NCBI RefSeq assembly: GCF_024171525.1
Contig: NZ_JALJZY010000006.1
Span: 1 to 64,000, forward strand
DNA length: 64,000 nt
Reading direction: 5' to 3'
DNA from: Neisseriaceae bacterium HSC-16F19
Lineage (GTDB): Bacteria; Pseudomonadota; Gammaproteobacteria; Burkholderiales; Neisseriaceae
The translations under genes and the position numbers were made by a program. Positions within the stretch are counted from its first letter, which is position 1. Every line of letters begins with the position of its first letter. Under the pieces are notes generated by a model that saw nothing but the letters and a program-made list of their open reading frames with translations, was not told where the DNA came from and ran no database searches. Below are positions 29,690 to 40,800 of the stretch, piece by piece.

Positions 29690-31893
29690 AATCGATTATC
29701 GAACATTTGGCCCTGGCCACCCAGTTACACGGCACTCCGATTGCGGCGGCTGCCTTAAGTGCCGAAGTGGTGCGCGATGCCAACCAGAACATCAACTACC
29801 ATTCTTTGGCGGAAGTGTTGCGCAGCCACGGCTTTGAAAACAATCTGGCCCAGCGCGACCTGATGGACATTCCGTCTTTGGCTTTGCCGGTGGTGCTGAT
29901 TTTGCAGCAGCAGGAAGCGGCAGTACTGTGCCAGATCGATGGTGTCGGTCATGAGCGGGTGTACCACATCCGCCAGAACGACGGCTTGGTGCAAACCCTG
30001 ACCCACGAACAATTGTCGGCACGCTATTTGGGCTATTGCTGGTTTATCAAGCCGAAAGTGGCGGCAGACCTGCGCTCCGAGCTGCCTGAATATCATCTGC
30101 CCAAATCTTGGTTCTGGAAAGTAATTTGGCGCTTTAAGCCTTATTATTATCAGGTGATTCTAGCTACCGTCATCATCAACTTCTTGGCCTTGGTCAGCTC
30201 ATTGTATGTGATGAACGTGTATGACCGCGTGATTCCCAACCGCGCCTACGACACCCTGTGGGTGTTGAGCATCGGTGTGGTGCTGGCGATTACCTTTGAA
30301 TTTATCGCCAAAATGATACGCGGCCATCTGACCGATATTGCCGGCAAAAAGGCAGATCTCATCATCAGCTCGGCCTTGTTCCGCCGCGTTATGGCGCTGC
30401 GTCTGGCCGAACGTCCCGCATCTGCCGGCTCCTACGCCAACAATCTGCGCGATTTCGAATCGGTGCGCGAATTTATGACCAGCGCCAGTTTGCTGACCTT
30501 GGTTGATTTGCCTTTCCTGTTGCTGTTTGTGCTGGTGATGTTCCTGATTGCCGGAAAATTGGCCATCGTGCCGCTGATCATCATTCCGCTGGTGATTATC
30601 GTTGGTTTTATGGTGCAAAAACCGTTGTCCAAATACATCAACGAATCCATGCGCGAAGGCTCGCAGCGTCAGGGCTTGGCGGTGGAAGCCATTGAGGGCA
30701 TCGAAACCCTGAAAACCAATAACGCCACCAACTGGGCGCAGCAGCGTTGGGATTTCTATACTGCCAAGACTTCGGCTTCATCCATTAAAGTCAAAGACAT
30801 CAGCAACTTTATGGTGAATTTCTCCGTCGGCATGCAGCAGCTTAACACTGTGTTTCTGGTGCTCTACGGTACTTATCTCATTCACAGCGACAATCCGGCG
30901 GAAAAAATCACCATGGGTGCCCTGATTGCCGCAGTGATTCTGTCCGGTCGTGCCTTGGCGCCTTTGGGGCAGATTGCCGGTTTGGCCACCCGTTTCCAGC
31001 AGGCACGTTTGGCCTTGCAGGGTGTAAATGCAATTGTGGAGCGCCCGATTGAACGCTCGCCCGAGCGCCAGTACATCAGTTTGGACTATATGCACGGCAG
31101 CATCAGTTTTAATCAGGTAGCCTACGGTTATCAAAAAGATGCACCACCTGCCTTGAAACAGCTCAACCTCAAAATCCAGCCGGGCGAAAAAGTGGGTATT
31201 CTCGGCCGCATCGGCAGCGGCAAGAGCACCATGCTCAAGCTGGCCGCCGGTCTGTACGAGCCGGGCAGCGGCAATGTGTGCATCGACGATGTCGATACCC
31301 GCCAGCTGGATCCGAATTACCTGCGCAACCAGGTGGTTTTGCTCAACCAGTCGCCGCGCCTGTTTTTGGGCAGTTTGCGCGAAAATCTGGACATGGGCCG
31401 CAGCGACGGTTTCTCCAGTGACCAAGACCTGCTTACCGCGCTGCAACGCTTCGGCTTGGCCAATATCATCCGCTCGCACCCGCGCGGTTTGGACATGCCC
31501 TTGGGTGAGGATGGTTTGGGCCTTTCCGGCGGCCAGAAGCAGATTGTGGCTTTGGCGCGCATGACTCTGAAACAGCCGCGTGTGGTCTTGTTGGATGAGC
31601 CGACCACCGGTTTGGACCAAGGTACCGAGAATATGGCTTTGCGCGCCCTGGCCGAATGGTGTCGCGATAAAACCATGGTGGTGGTGACCCACCGCCCGCA
31701 GGTGCTGCAAATCGTAACCCGCATTGTGGTGGTGGACGATGGCCAGGTGGTGATGGACGGCCCGCGCGATGCCGTGCTGCGCAAACTGATGGAAAACGAA
31801 CAAAACAGCAACCGTCAGCAGCAGGCTGCACAAGAACAGGCACAAGCACAAGCTGCGGCACAGGCGCAACAGGCACAAGCTGCCACGGCATAA
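29686..31893 (+). CDS. Type I secretion ABC exporter with C39-like domain (LapB/LssB type)
   Basis: A 735-residue fused permease-ATPase. Residues 1-130 are a C39-peptidase-like domain without the catalytic cysteine: the usual D-C-G position reads LHGTPIA. It can bind but not cleave a substrate, as in RTX exporters. Six membrane helices occupy about residues 150-430. The ATPase has Walker A GRIGSGKST (near residue 507), signature LSGGQKQIVAL, Walker B VVLLDEP and VTHRPQ. The C-terminus ends in a Gln/Ala repeat tail of about 35 residues. It works with the TolC-like protein and the HlyD-like adaptor, and the giant adhesin downstream is the likely substrate. Confidence 0.92.
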   Translation: MKSIIEHLALATQLHGTPIAAAALSAEVVRDANQNINYHSLAEVLRSHGFENNLAQRDLMDIPSLALPVVLILQQQEAAVLCQIDGVGHERVYHIRQNDGLVQTLTHEQLSARYLGYCWFIKPKVAADLRSELPEYHLPKSWFWKVIWRFKPYYYQVILATVIINFLALVSSLYVMNVYDRVIPNRAYDTLWVLSIGVVLAITFEFIAKMIRGHLTDIAGKKADLIISSALFRRVMALRLAERPASAGSYANNLRDFESVREFMTSASLLTLVDLPFLLLFVLVMFLIAGKLAIVPLIIIPLVIIVGFMVQKPLSKYINESMREGSQRQGLAVEAIEGIETLKTNNATNWAQQRWDFYTAKTSASSIKVKDISNFMVNFSVGMQQLNTVFLVLYGTYLIHSDNPAEKITMGALIAAVILSGRALAPLGQIAGLATRFQQARLALQGVNAIVERPIERSPERQYISLDYMHGSISFNQVAYGYQKDAPPALKQLNLKIQPGEKVGILGRIGSGKSTMLKLAAGLYEPGSGNVCIDDVDTRQLDPNYLRNQVVLLNQSPRLFLGSLRENLDMGRSDGFSSDQDLLTALQRFGLANIIRSHPRGLDMPLGEDGLGLSGGQKQIVALARMTLKQPRVVLLDEPTTGLDQGTENMALRALAEWCRDKTMVVVTHRPQVLQIVTRIVVVDDGQVVMDGPRDAVLRKLMENEQNSNRQQQAAQEQAQAQAAAQAQQAQAATA

Positions 31894-31904
31894 TTATGTT
31901 GCAA

Positions 31905-31932
31905 AGGCTGCCTGAAAAGTTTTCAGGCAGCC
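31905..31932 (+). terminator. Inverted uptake-sequence pair between exporter and adaptor genes
   Basis: AGGCTGCCTGAA (31905-31916) faces an 11-of-12 complement (31922-31932). As a hairpin inside an apparent operon it should reduce read-through into the adaptor gene, which may therefore have its own promoter: TACAAT at 31956-31961 is a candidate -10. Confidence 0.6.
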
Positions 31933-31987
31933 CCGATACACGGGTTTATTGTGCATACAATAAGCTGAGATATGGATTTAGCATAAA

Positions 31988-33238
31988 GTGATTGAGACCA
32001 TGCGTAAGAAAACAGCGCCGGTACAGGAAGAGTTGAAACAAAGCGATTTGAAGCTGGTCAACGACCTCAACGCCGCTTTGCAAAAGGAAAAGCACAGCGG
32101 CATGTTTTGGATGATTATCTTCTTCTTTGTGTTCCTGGTGGTTTTTGTCATCTGGGCCTACAACAGCGAAGTGGAAGAGGTGACCCGTGGTCAGGGCAGC
32201 ATCATCCCCAGCAGCCGCGAGCAGATCGTGCAAAGTCTGGACCCGGGCATTATTGCTGAGATGAAGGTGAAAGAGGGCGATGTGGTGGAGAAAGACCAAG
32301 TCTTGCTGCGCTTGGACGATACCCGTTCTTCCGCCATTTTGCGCGAGAGCGAAGCCAAGGTGGTCAACTTGGAAGCCATGATTGCGCGCCTGCGTGCCGA
32401 ATCATACGGTACTGCCCTGCAATTTCCGCCCAATACCCCGCCGGAGTTGGTACAGCGCGAGCGCGCCGCGTTTGAAGCCCGCCGCCGCGCGGTGACCGAT
32501 GCCGTGGCCGGTTTGCGCGAAGGCAAGGCCAGCTTGGATCGCGAAATTGCCATCACACAGCCCATGGTGCAACAGGGCGTGATGTCCGAAGTGGAGCTCT
32601 TGCGTATGCAGCGCCAGTCGGCCGATATGGCTTTGCAGATTGCCGAGCGCCAAAACCGCTACGCGGCCGATGCCAACAGCGAATTGGTGAAAACCGAAGC
32701 CGAGCTGGCACAGGCCAAAGAAAATATGGCCATGCGCGCCGACCCGGTAGAGCGCAGCATGATTCGCGCACCCATGCGCGGCATCGTGAAAAACATCCGC
32801 ATCAATACCGTGGGCGGGGTGGTTAATGCCGGTCAGGATATTTTGGAAATCGTGCCTTTGGATGACAAGTTGTTGGTAGAAGCCTATATCCGTCCGCAAG
32901 ATGTGGCTTTTGTCAGCCCCGGCTTGCCCGCCGTGGTGAAAATCAGTGCCTATGATTATGCGATTTACGGCGGCTTGGACGGCAAGGTGACCCTGATCAG
33001 CCCGGATACCCTGCACGACCAGCGCCGCCCCAGCGATTTGAAACTGGATCCCAACGAAGCCTATTACCGTATTTTGGTGCAAACCGACAGCAGCAGCCTG
33101 ACCGACAAAAACGGCCAGCCCCTGCCGATCATTCCGGGTATGATTGCCAATGTGGACATCAAAACCGGTGAAAAAACCGTGTTTCAATACCTGATCAAAC
33201 CGATTACCCGTTTGAAACAGGCCATGCAGGAGCGCTGA
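31988..33238 (+). CDS. HlyD-family membrane fusion protein of the type I secretion system (LapC type)
   Basis: A 416-residue periplasmic adaptor. One transmembrane segment lies at about residues 40-58 (MFWMIIFFFVFLVVFVIWAY). The biotinyl-lipoyl-like halves flank a helical hairpin (residues about 70-300: GQGSIIPSSREQIVQSLDPGIIAEMKVKEGD and later RAPMRGIVKNIRINTVGGVVNAG). The HlyD signature follows (PLDDKLLVEAYIRPQDVAFV ... ITGM-like IPGMIANVDIKTG). The GTG at 31988 and the ATG at 32000 are both possible starts, since neither has a strong ribosome-binding site. It joins the inner membrane exporter to the outer membrane channel. Confidence 0.92.
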   Translation: MIETMRKKTAPVQEELKQSDLKLVNDLNAALQKEKHSGMFWMIIFFFVFLVVFVIWAYNSEVEEVTRGQGSIIPSSREQIVQSLDPGIIAEMKVKEGDVVEKDQVLLRLDDTRSSAILRESEAKVVNLEAMIARLRAESYGTALQFPPNTPPELVQRERAAFEARRRAVTDAVAGLREGKASLDREIAITQPMVQQGVMSEVELLRMQRQSADMALQIAERQNRYAADANSELVKTEAELAQAKENMAMRADPVERSMIRAPMRGIVKNIRINTVGGVVNAGQDILEIVPLDDKLLVEAYIRPQDVAFVSPGLPAVVKISAYDYAIYGGLDGKVTLISPDTLHDQRRPSDLKLDPNEAYYRILVQTDSSSLTDKNGQPLPIIPGMIANVDIKTGEKTVFQYLIKPITRLKQAMQER

Positions 33239-33249
33239 TTTCGCAATTT

Positions 33250-33269
33250 GTTTTTATCGTTATAAAAAC
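33250..33269 (+). terminator. Hairpin after the adaptor gene
   Basis: GTTTTTAT (33250-33257) and ATAAAAAC (33262-33269) pair perfectly around CGTT, 11 bases after the stop codon. The stem is AT-rich and therefore weak, so it is either a modest terminator or part of the following leader. Confidence 0.4.
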
Positions 33270-33838
33270 GACCGCATGCATACATCCGGTCTGACAAAAA
33301 TGGTCAATTTTGAATATAAATTCTAATTTTTTAAGCAAAAATTATTAAAATTCTTAAAAATCAGTGTTGAGGAAATTATTAATAAATATGAACAAATTTT
33401 TACACATGCAAAGCCCCTGCTTTCGTCAGGGTACTCTATCAGTAGAGTATAATGCCCAGCATTGGAATGCTGGGCAGTTTGCAAGCATTTAAAATAACAA
33501 ATCAAACATAAGCAGATAACACTTGCTGTTGCTGCGATTATCAAACAAACACAAGTCTATTTTTAAGAACACTAACACCATGCGGGAACAACGGCATGGT
33601 TGTTTTTGTGCATACCCGTTCCGAAATCTGTATTGCAGAAAAGTTTCGATTGCAGAAGCGATTCGTGTCTGGCCGCACTTGTCCGCACAGGTATGGATGT
33701 GCCTGCACAGACCCGGCTGCCTGAAAACGAATGTTCCCGTTTTCGGCTTTTGCCGTATCTGCCTGCCCTTACGGTCGTGTTTTAGTTTTTAATCTGGTTT
33801 GTAGTTTGTGTTTGTCAACAATTAAATAAGGAAATCAA
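33270..33838 (+). other. AT-rich leader region with several hairpins upstream of the OmpA-like and adhesin genes
   Basis: No convincing gene lies in about 570 bases. The first 150 bases are very AT-rich (AATTTTTTAAGCAAAAATTATT). Then come TACTCTA/TAGAGTA (33432-33449), a perfect 11-bp stem TGCCCAGCATT/AATGCTGGGCA (33453-33476), ACCATGC/GCATGGT (33577-33600) and GAAAACG/CGTTTTC (33723-33744), the last beside an uptake-sequence-like CGGCTGCCTGAA. A TATAAT sits at 33448-33453, so a long structured 5' untranslated region is possible. Base composition differs from the neighbouring genes. Confidence 0.45.
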
Positions 33839-34786
33839 ATGGCTCAAAAACATCGTTTTCAGAAACAAGTCTGCGCACTCGCTGCTGCGCTGCTGCTGGC
33901 CGGAACCGCATGGGCGGACACCCTGCATCATGCACCTGTAGAGCACTGGGTGGACTTCAAGTCCAATGATGCCCGTTTTGCCGTGCCTGAAAACAAGGCC
34001 GGTGTGGTGGTTTACCGTCGCAATGGTGAAATCAACGGCCCGTCAGCCAATATTTATGTCAACGGCGAATACTTGGCCTCCCTGCTGCCGGGCGGCTTCC
34101 GCTACACCACGGTATGCCCGCAAGGCCAGCGTTTGGATGCCGAATTTACCGGCGTAGCCTATGACGACGGCTATATCAAAAAAGAGCGCAAAGGTGAGTA
34201 TGTAGACATGCCTGCCGGCTCCATTTCTTATTTCAAAGTGGTGAACGACGGCCGCGGCAATCCGCAAATCGTGCGTGTACCTGCCGAACAGGCCCGTGCC
34301 GATTTAAAGAATATGCGCGAGCAAGTGCACACCCTCAAACGCGTGGAGCGTGAAACCAATTGTGACGGCCGCGCCATTCAGCCTGTAGCCTTGAAGAAAT
34401 TCACTCTCGATGCAGGCGCATTGTTTGCTTTTGACCGTGCCGACTACGCCAATATGCTGCCGCAGGGCAAGCAGGAGATTGCCCGTGTAGCCCAGGAAAT
34501 CCGTCAGGGCGGTATGCAGGTGCAGCGCATCCAGGTTGTGGGTTATACCGATCCGGAAGGTTCTGACAGCTACAACCAGCAACTGTCTTACCGCCGTGCC
34601 GAAACCGTGAAGCGCGCACTGGGCGAATCCGGTCTGAATCCGCAGCTGATCCAGGCTGAAGGCTTGGGCGAACAAAACCTGATCGTACCCGACTGCCGCC
34701 GCCAGCATCCGAGTAATGCCCAAGCGCGCAAGCAGTGCGACCAACCCAACCGTCGTGTTGAGATTACCCTGTTTGGTGCACAGTAA
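33839..34786 (+). CDS. OmpA-family outer membrane/peptidoglycan-binding protein
   Basis: A 315-residue protein with a signal peptide (VCALAAALLLAGTAWA, cleaved near residue 26). Residues about 27-180 form a domain I do not recognise (WVDFKSNDARFAVPENKAGVVVYRR..., GPSANIYVNGEYLASLLPGGFRY). Residues about 195-312 are an OmpA C-terminal domain: TLDAGALFAFDRADY, VVGYTDPEGSDSYNQQLSYRRAETVKRAL and PNRRVEITL, with a possible disulfide between PDCRRQ and KQCDQ. The domain binds peptidoglycan non-covalently. TAAGGAA precedes the ATG. It lies 88 bases upstream of the giant adhesin and probably helps to seat it or the secretion channel in the envelope. Confidence 0.85.
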   Translation: MAQKHRFQKQVCALAAALLLAGTAWADTLHHAPVEHWVDFKSNDARFAVPENKAGVVVYRRNGEINGPSANIYVNGEYLASLLPGGFRYTTVCPQGQRLDAEFTGVAYDDGYIKKERKGEYVDMPAGSISYFKVVNDGRGNPQIVRVPAEQARADLKNMREQVHTLKRVERETNCDGRAIQPVALKKFTLDAGALFAFDRADYANMLPQGKQEIARVAQEIRQGGMQVQRIQVVGYTDPEGSDSYNQQLSYRRAETVKRALGESGLNPQLIQAEGLGEQNLIVPDCRRQHPSNAQARKQCDQPNRRVEITLFGAQ

Positions 34787-34874
34787 TCCGATTTAATAAT
34801 GTAATTGGTACGGAAATTGCTGCCTGAAAAAGGTTGCAACGAAGTTGCCGATTATCTACTAGGAATAAAACATC

Positions 34875-37800
34875 ATGGCTAAACATATAACCTTACACAT
34901 CAATTCTGCCAAAGAAACCCTGGAAACCGTACAGATTGCCGCCAACGAAGGCCGCGCCGTACGCGTAAAAGCACAAGCCAATGTGCGCTACCAGCTGGTG
35001 GATAATGCCACCCAATTCGGTCCTGAAAACATCATGACCAAGCGTGTAGGACAAGACCTGCACATCTCCTTTGAGGGCAGTGGTGTTAACGCCCCGGATC
35101 TGATTATTGAAGACTATTACGCTGTCAACGGTCAAATCGGCTACAGCGACGGTTATTCCAACCTGATTATCGGCCAACACGAAAACGGCAGCTTCTACGC
35201 TTATGTTCCGGAGAGTGCCCAACAGGCGGATGCTGTGAGCATGCTGGCCGACCAAATGACTGCGGGCCAGGCATTGGGCGGTACCGAATTTCTGACCGCA
35301 TTCTGGCTGCCTGCTGCAACCGGCAGCCTGTTCTCCATGCTGGCACCGCTGGCCATGGTGGGTACTGCTGCAGCCGTTGCTGCGATTGCAGGCAACAGTG
35401 ATGATAACGGCAGCGGCAGCGACGGTATGCCCGTAGCCGCCAACGACAGCGCCACCGGCGTGCTCGGCCAAAACGTAACCGTAAACGTATTGGCCAACGA
35501 CCGCGACCCGGACGGTACTTTGGATCCGGCCAGCGTAAACTTGGTTGATCCTGCGACCGGCGAACTGGTCAAACTGCTGAACGTTCCCGGCGAAGGCGTT
35601 TGGAACGTCAACCCGGACGGCAGCATCACTTTTACCCCCAATACCGATTTTGTTGGCGATCCCACCCCGGTGACTTACGAAGTCCGCGACAACCAAGGCA
35701 ACCCTGCGCGTGCACAGGTCAGCATCGATTACGACCAGCCGCCTGTTGCCAATAACGACGAAAGCCTGAATAACCCGAGAGGTGAGGCCGTTACCGTTCA
35801 GGTATTGACAAACGATCAAGACGAAAACAAAGCCGGCCTGACAGTAGAGCTGTTGGATGCTGCCGGTGATCCAGTAAACAGCCTCACTGTTCAAGGCGAG
35901 GGCACTTGGACTGTAAACGCAGACCGTACCGTGACCTTCCAGCCGGAGGCTAACTTTAGCGGTGACCCCACGCCTGTTCCTTACCGTATTACCGATGAAT
36001 CCGGTCAAACAGACGAAGCCCTGATTACCGTGACCTATGTCGAGCCGGGTAACGAGGCTCCGATTGCCGATGATGACCGCAGCGAGAATAACCCTATTGG
36101 CCCGGTAACCGTTAAGGTACTGGATAACGACACCGATGCCGACGGCAACGACACGCTGGATCCCGAAAGTGTGCGTCTGATTGATCCGAACGGCCAACCG
36201 GTAACCGAACTGACCGTACCCGGTGAAGGTGTATGGACTGTTGATACCGACACCGGTGAGGTCACCTTTACCCCCGATCCCGACTTTACCGGCAACCCCA
36301 CACCCGTGCGTTACCAAGTGGCCGACGACAAAGGCGATGTGGCGCGTGCCAATATTGTGATCACCTACAATCAAAAACCGGTTGCCGTAGACGATACTGA
36401 TCTCAACAATACCCGTGGTGAAGCCGTATCTGTAAATGTGATCGACAACGACAACGATCCGGAAAATGCCCTTAATCCGAGCAGCATCAAACTGCTGGAT
36501 GCAAGCGGTCAGCCTGTGGACAGCCTGACCGTGAGCGGCCAGGGCGTTTGGACGGTGGACAGCAACAACCCCGGCTACATCATCTTTACCCCCGAAGCAG
36601 GTTTCCAAGGCAATCCGACGCCCGTGCGCTACCAAGTGGCCGATGACAAAGGCCAGACTGCCGAAGCACTGGTGACCGTAACCTATGTAGATCCCAACAG
36701 CGGCAACCCGCCTGTTGCCCAAGACGACAGCAAGCTGGATCAGCCCGTAGGTGAGACAGTCACCCTGAATGTCTTGGCCAATGATTCCGATGCAGACAGC
36801 ACTCCCAATACCAATGATGATCTGGATCCCGACACCCTGCAACTGGTAGATCCGGCCAGCGGCGAACTCGTCGACAGCCTGACCGTACCGGGTGAAGGCA
36901 CTTGGACCGTGGGCAGCAATGGCGAAGTGACTTTTGCACCCGCAGCCAACTTCACCGGCAACCCCACGCCGGTTGAGTATCAGATTGCCGACAAACAAGG
37001 CAATGTGGCCCGCGCCACCATCACCGTAACCTACAAAGCCGAAAACCAAAAACCGGTGGCTGAAGATGATCAAGACCTGAACAACACCCGTGGTGACTCT
37101 GTAGAAGTGTATGTACTCGGCAACGACAGCGACCCGGAAAACCGCCTGGATCCTACCAGTGTCAAACTGATGGACGGCAATACCCCGGTGACCACTCTGG
37201 AAGTGCCCGGTGAAGGTGTATGGACGGTAAACCCCAACAAACCCGGCCATGTGACCTTTACCCCCGCAGCCGGTTTTTCAGGCAGCCCCACACCGGTAAC
37301 TTACCAGGTATCCGACCAAGACGGCGAAAGTGCGACCGCCCTGATTACCGTAACCTATGTGGATCCGACCAACGACAACCAGCTGCCGTATGCGGGTGAT
37401 GATAAAGATCTCAATAACATCATCGGTGAGCCTGTGACTGTTTCGGTACTGGAAAATGATGGCGACCAAGACGGCCAGCTGAAGCCGGAAACCGTCAAAC
37501 TCTTGGATGCCAACGGCGATCCGGTGGACGAACTGGAAGTGCCTAATGAAGGCAAATGGACTGTGGATCCTGCTACCGGCGACATCACCTTTACACCCGA
37601 GAGCGGCTTTACCGGCAATCCCACTCCGGTAACTTACCAAGTAGAAGATGACCAAGGCGGTGTGGCCACCGCCACCGTAACCGTGACCTACAACCAACCG
37701 CCCACTGTGGTGGTAACCATTGATCCGGATTTCAAACCGGAGCAAGGCGCGGCACAACCGGGCGACGTGGTGGCCACCAGTGAGGGCAGCGATCCCAATG

Positions 37801-40800
37801 ATCCTGCCAGCGAATTGGAATACAGCATCACCCCCAACAGCGATCCCGAGGGCTATTACGCCATTGATCCTGAAACCGGTACTGTTACCCTCACCGACGC
37901 AGGTGCGGCTCATGTGAACAACGGTGGCAACCTGCCGCCGGTGAAAGTGACCATTAAAGATCCGCACGGTGCCACCGGTGTCAATGAGGCGCCTGTAGAT
38001 CCGACCGATGCCTATCCCGTGGTTTCCATTGAGGGCGTGGCTACAGTGGATGAAGGCAGCAGCGCTGCATACACCATCAAACTGAACGAAGTTTCCGACA
38101 AAGACGTGACCGTAAAAGTACGCATTGTCTTTGGCCAAGGTAGCGGACACGCCGATGCCGATGACCTGACTTTTGTCGAGCAAACCGTCACCATTCCCGC
38201 CGGACAAACCAGCGTAAACGTGGCAGTGCCGATCACAGCCGACAAACGCACCGAGGGCACGGAAACCTATACCATTGAGATTTTTGGGCCGGAGTTCGCC
38301 AATCTGGGTACCGATAAAGTGGTGACCGAGATTCAGGATACTTCGGTTACCAATCCTCCGGTAGCGGTAAATGATACTTACGACATGCATGAAGGCGGTG
38401 ACGCCATTGTACTCAATCCGCTGAATGGAGACACCGATCCGGATGGTGACAATCTGAGCATTGTTTCCATCAATGGTCAGCCTCTGACACCCGGTCAGGC
38501 ACAAGCCATTCCCGTAACCGGCGGTGTGGTCAATGTAAGCGCTGACGGTGAGATTACCTTTAAGCCGAACGATCATTTCAACGGCACGGTAACCTTCCCC
38601 TATACCATCACTGACGGTATGGGCGGCACCGCTGAGGCTAATCAAGTCATTCGTGTAGCTCCGGTGAACAGTGCCCCTGACGGTACCCACAAGACGTTCC
38701 AAAACGTTGCTGCCGGCCAAACGTTCATACTGGGTGTGGCTGATTTCGGCTTCCGTGACCCCAACGATACACCGGCCAACAACTTCAAGGAAGTGATTGT
38801 TGAGGCTCCGGTGGGCGGCGGTGTGCTGACCTATAAAGGAAGCCCGGTTACTGCACCGGTTACCGTGACTGTTGCCGAGCTGAATGCAGGAGATCTGGTT
38901 TATACCGCACCTGTCGGTGCTGCAACCAGCTCACCCACCATCAACTTTAAAGTGGTGGATGACGGTGGTACTGCAAATGGTGGTCAAGATACCGATCAAC
39001 AAGCCAATACCCTGACCTTTGCCGTCGGTGCCAATACACCGCCCACAGCCCAAGCCAATACTGTGAGCACTTTGGAAGATAATGCCAAAACATTTGCCGC
39101 GACTGAATTTAAGTTTATCGATCAAGATGCAAATCCCAGTATGACCGCTGTGCGTATCGACAGTCTGCCTACCAAAGGCAGCCTGAAGCTGGATGGCATG
39201 GATGTAACTGTCGGCCAAGTCATCAATGCAGCCGATTTGGGCAAGCTGGTATACACACCGCCCGCCGACGACAACGGCAATGCCTACACGTCCTTTACCT
39301 ACAGCGTACGGGACAACGGCAATGCTTGGAGTACCGCTCCGGCAACCATGACCATTAATGTGACTCCAGTGAACGATGCGCCCGCCGGTGCCGACAAAAA
39401 CTTCGGTACGGTTGCTGCAGGCAGCAGTACGGTTCTGAAGGTTGCCGACTTTGGCTTTAGCGATACCAAAGATGCAGGCAAAGAGCCGGCCAGCCACAGT
39501 ACCTTTAAAGAAGTATTGATCCAACTGCCGACCGGTGGTGGTCAGCTGCTCTTGAACGGTACTGCGCTGACTGCTGAGACCCGTGTATCCGTGGCAGATA
39601 TCGAGGCCGGCAAACTGGTGTACAGAGCGCCGTCCGGTACGACTGCCAGCACACCGAGCATCAACTTCCAGGTGGTAGACAACGGCGGTACGGCCAATGG
39701 CGGTAAAGATACCGATGAGACACCGAATACCCTCAGATTCAGTGTGTCTGCGGCCAACCAGCCTCCGGTGAATACTCTGCCGGCTACCGGCTACACTACA
39801 CCGGAAGATACGGTCAAAGCACTGGACGGTATCAGCGTGGCTGATCCGGATGGCGGTATTTTGACTACCGAGCTGAAAGTCAACCACGGCACTTTGGCCA
39901 TTGACGGCAGCAATGGCGGTGCAACCGTAACCGGTGCAGGTACCGGCACGCTGACACTGAGCGGCACCGCCGCGCAGATTAACGCTGCTTTGGCAAATCT
40001 GAAGTACACCAATACGCCGGACTGGAATGGTGATGATACGCTGACGGTAAAAACCACCGACAGTGCCGGTGCAAGCGATATCGATACTGCTCCCATTAAG
40101 GTAACCGAGGTGGTGGATATTCAGAATGATGCCATTGTGACCGCCGAAGATACTGCGGTGACTGTAAACCTGTTGGCCAATGACAGCTTTGAAGGCAGCA
40201 ACCCCCAGATTACGGCCATCAACGGTCAGCCCATCAGTGTGGGCAGCAGTATCACCATCACTGATGCTAATGGTCTCCCCCGTGGTACGCTGACGCTGAA
40301 AGCCAATGGTGAGGTTGAGTTTAATCCGCATCGGAACTACCACACCAGCGGTAACCCCAGCTTGGGCTTTACCTATACGGTAACCAGCGGCGGCGTTACC
40401 GAAACTGCCAATGTCACCATTGCAATTACGGCTGTAAACGATGCGCCGGTGAATACTGTTCCGGGCGCTCAGACTGTGGCAGAAGACGGCACATTGTCCA
40501 TTTCCACTATCAGTGTGGCGGATGTGGACAGTCCCAATCTGACCACTACGCTGAGCGTGACTAAAGGTACGCTGACTGTAGGCTTTTATGCGGGCGTAAA
40601 CGTTAGCACTAACGGTACCGGCCAGGTGGTTATCAGCGGTCCCAGAGCTGGCGTGAATGAAGTACTGAAGACTTTGCAATACAAACCGACAGCCGACTAC
40701 AACGGCCAAGACATACTGACGGTACATACCTCTGACGGTGCACTCGCCGATACAGATACCGTAGCCATTACAGTAACCCCGGTACGCGATGCGGTTAACG

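Noticed and set aside
33523..33792. 89-residue open frame in the leader of the OmpA-like gene
   Set aside because: It has no ribosome-binding site, spans two hairpins and an uptake-like word, and has no protein-like composition.
35000..35430. LapA-type N-terminal retention module with LapG cleavage site
   Set aside because: The first 130 residues do not match that module. An Ala-rich stretch occurs, but without the expected surrounding pattern, and no LapD/LapG genes are near.
34893..37250. Long open frames antisense to the adhesin (also 37278-38720 and 38931-41522)
   Set aside because: They lie wholly opposite the repeat protein, have no start signals or recognisable domains, and result from its codon bias.
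35430..37700. Regular repeats that could suggest a CRISPR array
   Set aside because: The period is more than 300 bases, the units are diverged and in frame, and they encode Ig/cadherin-like domains.
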